This document shows, in pieces, positions 56,701 to 58,385 of a stretch of DNA of 58,385 nt. Position 1 is the stretch's first letter; each line of letters starts with the position of its first letter. The notes under the pieces are model-generated. The model was given only the letters and a program-made list of their open reading frames with translations, was not told where the DNA came from and ran no database searches. The stretch covers positions 188,001 to 246,385 of the forward strand of contig NMRA01000053.1 in assembly GCA_002633005.1 (NCBI GenBank). The letters are read 5' to 3'. The position numbers and the translations under genes are program-made. Source of the stretch: Phoronis australis. Lineage: Eukaryota > Phoronida > Phoronidae.

Positions 56701-58299
56701 AGTTTCGTCTGCGACATCACTAATCTCTTCAGCTGGAACAGCCATAGGCTGCAGTTTGCTTTGCTCAGACCATGACACTGGAAAACACATGAAATTACAG
56801 AAGTGATTACCAGTAGCACAGATGACTAAATTATATAGTAACAACAACAACAACAACAACAGTATAACAACAACAACAACAACAACAACAGTATAACAAC
56901 AGCAATAAAATCTGACTCAGCAAAGCATATTCCTAAAACGGCGAAATATTCATTGGCAAAATTTGGGTTTGAACAGCCCCTCTTCAACGCTACACGAGGA
57001 AAGACAGTACAATGCTGTTGAAGAAACACAATCAAGGACAGAGCCCACTGGCACGGCCAATCACATTACTGAAAGAACACATGAGGACAACCATGATGAA
57101 AGATATTGATCAACTTTGACTGGCTTTTACTGTTATCTTGCCTCACTGACTGGTCTTTTGTAGTCTTTCTACTGGCAGTATTTAAACTCAGTTCTACTCA
57201 CGGCACATTGTACTTTGTCAAGAGATTGATACAAGAACAACTGGCACCATCAATTTTCCTTATCAGGAACAGTGATCTTAGTTCCATTTGTAAGGAACGG
57301 GGCAATTACCACATTAGCAATGACTTTACAGTAATAAAACACTGGATGAAGTAAACTGCAATGTCATCCACTGAAACTAGTGCTTTTTTCAACTGTTCGG
57401 CCTCAGAAATTGATTTCCCCAAGAAAAATTATGTTAAAGTGATTTTTCACCAAAGAAATGTGACATATAGCTTCCAAAAGCAGTGTAATTGGATCTAGTT
57501 TCTTGACTAGTAGGTTCACTTTAATGTATTCATTATGGTAAACCAATGGCCTATGACTTGTGATACAGGACAAAAGACTGTGCGAATGTTGAATACTGGA
57601 CCAGATTGAAATCCGCGTTTGCAATCTGTTAATATCCTCACTGTTGTCTTCGTCATCTCGCCGTCGTATCGTACGGACCCATTGAGGCTCATGATCGTCT
57701 TCCAGCTCAGACGACTCCAACACTGTACACTCCATCGGACTATTACTGTTAGCCGTCTGCATGGAAAAAACAGACAATCAGTCGCAACACTACAACAACC
57801 CATATGGGTGTTCAGCAATTGACTTTGTTGATTCATGATAAGAACTGCAGTGTTTCTAGGTTCTCTTCATCACTACGACGAATATTGTGCAGATAATGAA
57901 TTGCGTGCCTATAAAAAAGCGTGACTGTCTTTCTGAACTTACAAGAGGGCTCTGAAAAAGCTAGAAACTGCAGACTCCAGTGAAGTGTTCAATACCACTA
58001 GCATTAAAGAAAATGTGCTGTCAACATATACAAACATTAGAAGCTTACAAAAATACCTGCATTTGATCTGAGTAATAATTGAACAACATTTAGTTTATGA
58101 AAGTCGCTCATCAACTTTCAGTTGAGTCTTATGACATTTGAAATGATATGTTCATTGACTGATCAGTGGGTTAGTTAGTCAACTCACTTCCCCAGCCTTG
58201 TAGAGAACATATTCATCCTTGAATATTTGTTCATTGAGTGAACAACACTCAAGCCACTTTGCATCCAACAGAGCTTGTCCAATTGCAACAGCTTGCTCC
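26640..58299 (-). CDS. PIKFYVE: 1-phosphatidylinositol 3-phosphate 5-kinase (PIKfyve/Fab1), 5' end missing
   Basis: Makes PI(3,5)P2 from PI3P on endosome and lysosome membranes, in a complex with the scaffold VAC14 and phosphatase FIG4. Thirty-one exons were read on the minus strand, from 58299 down to the TAG at 26640-26642. Splice phases agree throughout and give 1756 residues. Order: second half of DEP (EQAVAIGQALLDAKWL), linker, TCP-1/chaperonin-like domain (DDMDIRQYVHIKK, EGCPQHLGC), acidic spacer, Cys/His-rich region (LDHIRRFVHD, SWCKKCKQ), coiled-coil and low-complexity linker, lipid kinase domain (GGKSGATF, DDRFILKQM, FDLKGSMRNR, DYSLLVG, MPTVVSPEIY). The human protein has 2098 residues, with FYVE and the rest of DEP at its N-terminus; those exons would lie to the right of the window. 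Family assignment is secure. Confidence 0.95.
27374..27457 (-). CDS. PIKFYVE: PIKFYVE exon: DYIRTFTWDKKLE
   Basis: Acceptor TTTCCCAG, donor GTAATG. Encodes YIRTFTWDKKLEMVVKSSYG, conserved in all PIKfyve kinases. Confidence 0.95.
27821..27982 (-). CDS. PIKFYVE: PIKFYVE exon: DYSLLVG motif
   Basis: Acceptor CTGTTAG, donor GTGAGT. Encodes PLYIRPHSKLALSKALHND and FVMDYSLLVGIDEERKELV, with the metal-binding Asp region (DYSLLVG) intact. Confidence 0.95.
28598..28823 (-). CDS. PIKFYVE: PIKFYVE exon: kinase core, DLKGS motif
   Basis: Acceptor CTTTCAG, donor GTAAGA. Encodes KIFGVYRIGFRNSLTG, DLLVMENLFYG, FDLKGSMRNR and LVLLDENIVR. DLKGS is the catalytic signature of phosphatidylinositol phosphate kinases. 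Confidence 0.95.
30303..30406 (-). CDS. PIKFYVE: PIKFYVE exon: catalytic lysine segment
   Basis: Acceptor GTTTCAG, donor GTGAGA. Encodes DDRFILKQMSLKEIQSFL and EFAPHYFQYI. The Lys of FILKQM is the conserved ATP-binding residue. Confidence 0.95.
31031..31219 (-). CDS. PIKFYVE: PIKFYVE exon: kinase domain, N-lobe and glycine-rich loop
   Basis: Acceptor TATTTTCAG, donor GTAATG. Encodes YYCKVYFAEQFRKLRKSL, FIRSISRCVDWLAKGGKSGA and TFCKSK. GGKSGA is the nucleotide-binding loop of this kinase family. Confidence 0.95.
31666..31831 (-). CDS. PIKFYVE: PIKFYVE exon: linker to kinase domain
   Basis: Acceptor TTTTGTAAG, donor GTACGT. Encodes VERDATPPRSLGNKPL, a poorly conserved stretch, then IPNQHIEL, which joins to QFGDTEC of the next exon as in human HVELQFSD. 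Confidence 0.88.
31981..32637 (+). mobile_element. Truncated relative of the THAP transposon in a PIKFYVE intron
   Basis: Starts with the same TIR after a TTAA (31977-31980) and follows the left arm of the 363-1247 element for about 300 bp. It then continues into a longer THAP coding region and ends at the N gap; the other end is not visible. It is inserted between the exons at 31666-31831 and 32671-32761, opposite to the host gene. Confidence 0.8.
32246..32637 (+). pseudogene. THAP-domain ORF with in-frame stop
   Basis: From the ATG at 32246 it reads MPHCCCVPGCTNYR, then meets TAG at 32312-32314. In the same frame it continues HRFP, RRTWLVRLKN, YRVCGKHFLPSDYERDL and KQRLKKDAIASVL. This covers the C2-CH zinc ligands, the conserved Pro of HRFP and Trp of the THAP fold, so one stop codon breaks an otherwise recognisable domain. 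Beyond it is a Ser/Ala-rich tail that runs into the gap. DNA-binding module of a transposase-like protein; family not resolved. Confidence 0.75.
32638..32669. other. Assembly gap (32 N)
   Basis: Run of N between the THAP element and a PIKFYVE exon. The true gap length is unknown; the missing right end of the transposon and an exon donor should lie in it. Confidence 0.99.
32671..32761 (-). CDS. PIKFYVE: PIKFYVE exon at assembly gap: ADYEVGLQEL
   Basis: Acceptor TTTTTTCCAG. Encodes SADYEVGLQELKRSASSTSS then GTVRK, matching the KEYRNALEELSK segment of human. The last readable bases before the N run are AAGG; ending the exon at AAG leaves a whole codon, which is the phase the next exon requires, so the donor GT probably sits at the gap edge. 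The exon could also run into the gap. Confidence 0.85.
32762..33703. other. PIKFYVE intron with CA microsatellite and dispersed repeat
   Basis: A CA microsatellite lies at 32799-32829. About 33290-33430 belongs to a dispersed family with the word TTTTAGGGTTGGC. Nothing else recognised. Confidence 0.6.
33704..33799 (-). CDS. PIKFYVE: PIKFYVE exon: EPSSIIAYAL
   Basis: Acceptor CATTACAG, donor GTAAGA. Encodes NDEHHLLKSSVKLPVIIYDK and EPSSIIAYAL, one of the most conserved words upstream of the kinase domain. Confidence 0.94.
33858..33927. repeat. 25-bp tandem repeat
   Basis: ACCCACAATGCAACATTTCA occurs twice and a third, diverged unit follows. The same ACCCACAATGC word reappears at about 34012, 34137 and 51680. 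Confidence 0.8.
34709..36168. mobile_element. TIR DNA element with HIRAN-like frame
   Basis: Left end TACCGTATTTACCATAAGCG and right end, in reverse complement, TACTGTATTCGCCCTGATAA form terminal inverted repeats containing GCGCCC/GGGCGC words; a TA target duplication is plausible. Inside are a smaller hairpin near 35335-35385 and a broken coding frame on the + strand. No transposase was recognised. Confidence 0.7.
35689..36055 (+). pseudogene. HIRAN-like domain ORF broken by a stop
   Basis: The frame reads FLLREKICAG, then YNPFDKYAASVLKSQTIIGH, VPHKISKTFAFFLKHRGSL, TGA at 35968-35970, and in the same frame SGEPRGLNLKIPRTMIFSGL. The NPxDKxAxxV...GHVPxxIS pattern is that of HIRAN-like domains (DNA-end binding in HLTF/Rad5), which I recall as frequent in uncharacterised invertebrate proteins. 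Its position inside a TIR element suggests a transposon-borne gene. No start codon context can be trusted. Confidence 0.55.
36243..36360 (-). CDS. PIKFYVE: PIKFYVE exon: VLSNLL segment before the kinase
   Basis: Acceptor GTTTCAG, donor GTACGT. Encodes KRGFKSVLSNLLSVSGNNPL, matching MKAIFANLLPGNSYNPI of human PIKfyve. Confidence 0.88.
37168..37323 (-). CDS. PIKFYVE: PIKFYVE exon: Ser/Thr-rich linker
   Basis: Acceptor TTTTGTAG, donor GTGAGC. Encodes EMPTNTSSDNRSSGGFTETT and KSVVVSPPKQVPSGENSKK. Low complexity; the call rests on splice sites and phase. Confidence 0.8.
37668..37753. repeat. Small hairpin element
   Basis: AGGGCT...TTTGAGAACCAGTTT pairs with AAACTGGTTCTCAAAA...AGCCCT, leaving a loop of about 20 bp. 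The arm core TTTGAGAACCAGTT (one mismatch) is also present in the element at 50879-50986. Confidence 0.75.
37801..37965 (-). CDS. PIKFYVE: PIKFYVE exon: variable linker
   Basis: Acceptor GTTGCAG, donor GTGAGT. Encodes CLDVSVVESERSVSESTTED and NVGMWPTKGSVDEDTFIMC. Not conserved, but open, in phase and properly bordered. Confidence 0.8.
37966..39527. other. PIKFYVE intron, no element recognised
   Basis: 1.56 kb. A GGTTCT/GGTTGT short repeat with a single N lies at about 39048-39082; otherwise nothing recognised. Confidence 0.55.
39528..39709 (-). CDS. PIKFYVE: PIKFYVE exon: coiled coil into Ser-rich linker
   Basis: Acceptor GGTTTTAG, donor GTATGC. Encodes LSELQQLKNKLEKEAKNSRN followed by Asn/Ser-rich sequence and SVSSMENILESGTV. 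Confidence 0.86.
40268..40343 (-). CDS. PIKFYVE: PIKFYVE exon: helical linker
   Basis: Acceptor CTTCCAG, donor GTATGT. Encodes YYECVDIIASLKKIIADAVI then LWNQK, comparable to LIAKKQSL...AWNNRL in human. Confidence 0.86.
40835..40934 (-). CDS. PIKFYVE: PIKFYVE exon: coiled-coil linker
   Basis: Acceptor CTTTCAG, donor GTAAGG. Encodes VERAAFRDQIETLNMKLTTP, likely helical, aligning with the FKNWIEKMQARL part of human PIKfyve. Confidence 0.87.
41594..41646 (-). promoter_or_regulatory. Three-unit AGGTCA repeat array at a splice donor
   Basis: On the minus strand (A)GGTCAAAAGGTCAC occurs three times with a period of 17-18 bases. The first unit is a perfect AGGTCA-AA-AGGTCA (DR2); between units the half-sites stand three bases apart. 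The first unit begins 2-3 bases inside the intron, in the donor site itself. Confidence 0.5.
41647..41758 (-). CDS. PIKFYVE: PIKFYVE exon: linker helix
   Basis: Acceptor TTTTCCAG, donor GTAGGT. Encodes GYGVYSHILEYLIRIQGEV and NKLAAEYVDMQK. The donor is the first part of a three-unit AGGTCA-type repeat. Confidence 0.88.
41759..43041. other. PIKFYVE intron with dispersed repeat
   Basis: About 42810-42910 is an inverted copy of the GGGTTGGC family. A 76-codon frame on + at 42496-42726 resembles nothing I know. Otherwise nothing. Confidence 0.55.
43042..43155 (-). CDS. PIKFYVE: PIKFYVE exon: end of Cys/His-rich region
   Basis: Acceptor TTTTCCAG, donor GTAAGT. Encodes YSKITLREVVFPPPVVSVC and QRQKVIEECRDLSI. 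Confidence 0.92.
43156..44400. other. PIKFYVE intron with minisatellite
   Basis: Contains the 33-bp repeat at 43993-44085; nothing else recognised. Confidence 0.6.
43993..44085. repeat. 33-bp minisatellite, three units
   Basis: Units of the form CAGTGCCCTGGGTC(T/A)ATGG followed by GACACA..CC, with 10-15% differences. Confidence 0.85.
44401..44579 (-). CDS. PIKFYVE: PIKFYVE exon: Cys/His-rich region, complete copy
   Basis: Acceptor TCCTTCAG, donor GTGAGT. Encodes VTPVVPMSQDTWSISFAKYL, FHGNMYGRRASANPCVD and SIHHDHYQYFGFKN, then TVAAFK. This copy has both splice sites and a phase that fits the next exon, so it is taken as the real one; a truncated duplicate lies at 45113-45274. Confidence 0.93.
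44418..45111. repeat. Tandem duplication, copy A
   Basis: 694 bp that include most of the exon 44401-44579 and its upstream intron; about 95% identical to 45113-45799. A single N separates the copies. Confidence 0.92.
44869..45013. mobile_element. MITE with CAGTGGCGGATTTAG-type ends
   Basis: Left CAGGGGCAGATCCAGGATTTT and right, in reverse complement, CAGTGGCGGATTTAGGGGGG form terminal inverted repeats; the interior is a G/C-run-rich 100 bp. Similar ends occur on small hAT-like elements in many animals. Confidence 0.7.
45113..45274 (-). pseudogene. Truncated second copy of the PIKFYVE VTPVVPM exon
   Basis: Same acceptor and the same protein as 44401-44579, up to FGFKN, where a single N at 45112 cuts it off before the last codons and the donor. 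The flanking intron is duplicated too. The differences in the exon are silent. Most likely the other haplotype placed in tandem by the assembler; a true exon duplication is possible but would lack a donor here. Confidence 0.8.
45553..45701. mobile_element. MITE, copy inside duplicated block
   Basis: Same element as 44869-45013, carried along by the tandem duplication rather than inserted separately. Confidence 0.7.
45927..46098 (-). CDS. PIKFYVE: PIKFYVE exon: Cys/His-rich core
   Basis: Acceptor GTCACCAG, donor GTGGGT. Encodes YNCPSETCNKPMLDHIRRF, VHDTSCIHIMLKKV and MWSWCKKCKQ, with paired cysteines as in vertebrate PIKfyve. It should splice to VTPVVPM, of which the assembly offers two copies. 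Confidence 0.94.
46468..46539 (-). CDS. PIKFYVE: PIKFYVE exon: MDYYGRNDITLGGFLERYCF
   Basis: Acceptor CTTGCAG, donor GTAACG. A 72-base exon; split Trp and Arg codons join it to both neighbours. Confidence 0.93.
46854..47119 (-). CDS. PIKFYVE: PIKFYVE exon: LADFRARGG segment
   Basis: Acceptor CTTCACAG, donor GTGAGT. Encodes ALLADFRARGGTIRQL, basic REKRQAARRQ, then KIDCLNPEVHQQLSVLFSSY and NAPYPCVSPW, which match the start of the PIKfyve Cys/His-rich region. Confidence 0.93.
47770..48732 (-). CDS. PIKFYVE: PIKFYVE largest exon: end of CCT domain and acidic spacer
   Basis: Acceptor TTTCAG, donor GTAAAT; 321 codons without a stop. It begins with SILRFMIYVGYHSLLEMSLL and MDEFAQPP, the end of the chaperonin-like domain, continues as a variable acidic Ser-rich spacer (TESEEEEADACD), and ends with a conserved part (LFKKALSDIILSSSPNLVV, YFPSELFWSEH). 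Confidence 0.94.
49298..49392 (-). CDS. PIKFYVE: PIKFYVE exon: TCP-1/chaperonin-like domain, part 5
   Basis: Acceptor TTTATAG, donor GTAATC. Encodes KPLVFLEGCPQHLGCSVILE, matching the EGCPQHLGC core of PIKfyve. Human has LRGGS where this protein has LEGGS. Confidence 0.94.
49619..49742 (-). CDS. PIKFYVE: PIKFYVE exon: TCP-1/chaperonin-like domain, part 4
   Basis: Acceptor TTCCACAG, donor GTATTT. Encodes SVIERISRLAQADIVPSID and LGVCGSFRIQNYQF. Confidence 0.93.
50290..50397. repeat. 54-bp tandem duplication spanning a PIKFYVE splice donor
   Basis: Units 50290-50343 and 50344-50397 differ at only a few bases. Each holds the codons for ITLMLNVK and a GTATGTTC donor. Because 54 is a multiple of three and the copy has no stop, use of the distal donor would add 18 residues. 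Confidence 0.9.
50352..50492 (-). CDS. PIKFYVE: PIKFYVE exon: TCP-1/chaperonin-like domain, part 3
   Basis: Acceptor CTTTACAG, donor GTATGT at 50351. Encodes EHEFLKKSVAKI, PNLLIVEKTVSNLAQ and GITLMLNVKP, 47 codons, as in human. The 3' end with its donor is duplicated immediately downstream; a second GTATGT 54 bases on would extend the exon in frame to 50298. Confidence 0.93.
50879..50986. mobile_element. Small TIR element with 9-bp target duplication
   Basis: Inverted ends GTAGTCTGATATAAC / GTTATATCAGACTATTG and an inner arm TTTTGAGAAC; flanked by direct repeats CCATAGACC at 50870-50878 and 50987-50995. 108 bp, no coding capacity. Confidence 0.8.
51419..51598 (-). CDS. PIKFYVE: PIKFYVE exon: TCP-1/chaperonin-like domain, part 2
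   Basis: Acceptor TTTTTGTAG, donor GTAAGG. Sixty codons including IPGGNKSNCTFVNGVVFSKN, VAHKKMSRNM and PKILLLGSSIEYQRKENKL. Confidence 0.95.
51599..53270. other. PIKFYVE introns between chaperonin-domain exons
   Basis: Introns 51599-52433 and 52615-53270. The first contains AGGTCA-A-AGGTTA (DR1-like) at 52321-52333. No transposon recognised. Confidence 0.55.
52434..52614 (-). CDS. PIKFYVE: PIKFYVE exon: TCP-1/chaperonin-like domain, part 1
   Basis: Acceptor CACCTTCAG, donor GTTTGT. Encodes DHTMALIKQLLSRDGLSLSW, TVRPYVKTD and DDMDIRQYVHIKK, the highly conserved start of the PIKfyve CCT domain. Confidence 0.95.
53271..53391 (-). CDS. PIKFYVE: PIKFYVE exon: entry to chaperonin-like region
   Basis: Acceptor TCTTTAG, donor GTAAGT. 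Encodes MPIFLRGSSVEGDMPDTWRY and NNGEKQAYEIL; the GEKQA word is shared with vertebrate PIKfyve just before the TCP-1-like domain. Confidence 0.88.
53392..56546. other. Largest PIKFYVE intron in the window
   Basis: 3.2 kb. A second SINE-like sequence is at about 54040-54245 and a single N at 55844. Otherwise no recognised feature. Confidence 0.55.
54040..54245 (-). mobile_element. Diverged SINE, probably same family as 6195-6410
   Basis: On the minus strand: A-box-like TAACGCAGTGG and B-box-like GGATTTAAATT at similar spacing, then a body with GAGCGTTGCA and a GGGAATGAATG word comparable to GAGCATTGCA and GGGAGTGAATG of the first SINE. Borders and target duplications are not clear. Confidence 0.55.
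56547..56777 (-). CDS. PIKFYVE: PIKFYVE exon: Ser/Thr-rich linker
   Basis: Acceptor TTTTCCAG, donor GTAAAA. Encodes WSEQSKLQPMAVPAEEISD and later SVLGTSEVNIPKLDISQK. It is poorly conserved linker between DEP and the chaperonin-like domain; the call rests on an open frame, splice sites and compatible phases. Confidence 0.75.
56839..56903. repeat. AAC microsatellite with higher-order unit
   Basis: Two blocks of (AAC)n, each closed by AGTATAAC. Confidence 0.92.
57597..57756 (-). CDS. PIKFYVE: PIKFYVE exon: post-DEP linker
   Basis: Acceptor TCCATGCAG. Encodes DDHEPQWVRTIRRRDDEDNS, which aligns loosely with the SEPSWFKDI segment of vertebrate PIKfyve. The donor is the weak point: GTATTC at 57596-57591 gives the phase the next exon needs, but it is not a strong site and the true 3' edge may differ. 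Confidence 0.65.
58188..58299 (-). CDS. PIKFYVE: PIKFYVE exon: second half of DEP domain
   Basis: Acceptor TCTAACAG, donor GTGAGT. Encodes EQAVAIGQALLDAKWLECC and FKDEYVLYKAGE, the C-terminal half of the DEP domain in PIKfyve. The first base completes a codon from an exon outside the window. Confidence 0.9.
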
Positions 58300-58385
58300 C
58301 TGTTAGAACAAATCGTGCTTAATAGTATGCTATTTAGATTGTCTAGCCTATCTATATCACAAAATTAGACAGAGTATACTTGGCA

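Larger units (their letters stand above)
56778..58187. other. First PIKFYVE introns in the window
   Basis: Introns 56778-57596 and 57757-58187. The first has the AAC microsatellite at 56839-56903; the second shows nothing. Confidence 0.6.

Overview
The window is animal genomic DNA: introns with GT/AG borders, low gene density, many small TIR elements, a tRNA-derived SINE and microsatellites. It carries two recognisable genes that face each other tail to tail. The lineage is not certain. The protein sequences look like a non-vertebrate bilaterian, and a lophotrochozoan-type marine invertebrate is my best guess, but nothing here fixes the phylum. The assembly shows stress: a 32-base N run at 32638-32669, single Ns at 39058, 45112 and 55844, and a near-identical 0.69 kb tandem copy joined by one N.

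Left part, + strand, 3488-11649: six exons of a thyroid hormone receptor (nuclear receptor NR1A type), from just before the first zinc finger to the stop codon. The A/B region lies upstream and was not found. The reading frame runs through all six exons (567 residues). The receptor keeps the P-box, the second zinc finger, a full ligand-binding domain and the AF-2 helix, but then continues for about 205 Ser/Pro-rich residues, where classic thyroid receptors stop. Its introns hold three copies of an odd dispersed repeat made of about 110-bp modules, a SINE with clear target-site duplications, and small foldback elements.

Middle, 11650-26639: no gene recognised. It probably contains the 3' UTRs of both genes, plus a MITE, a GT microsatellite, a short TTAGG-type array and an inverted pair of nuclear-receptor half-sites.

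Right part, - strand, 58299 down to 26640: 31 exons of PIKFYVE, the phosphatidylinositol-3-phosphate 5-kinase. They run from the second half of the DEP domain through the TCP-1/chaperonin-like domain, the Cys/His-rich region and a low-complexity linker to the lipid kinase domain and stop. The FYVE domain and first half of DEP lie beyond the right edge. Splice phases agree across all exons (5272 coding bases, 1756 residues), including the exon that abuts the N gap.

The most interesting items are: a foldback transposon with about 300-bp arms that each carry the start of a THAP zinc-finger ORF (363-1247) and a broken relative in a PIKFYVE intron; a 1.46-kb TIR element with a HIRAN-like reading frame cut by a stop codon (34709-36168); a 54-bp in-frame tandem duplication that copies a PIKFYVE splice donor; the C-terminal extension of the thyroid receptor; and several perfect AGGTCA repeat pairs near these genes.
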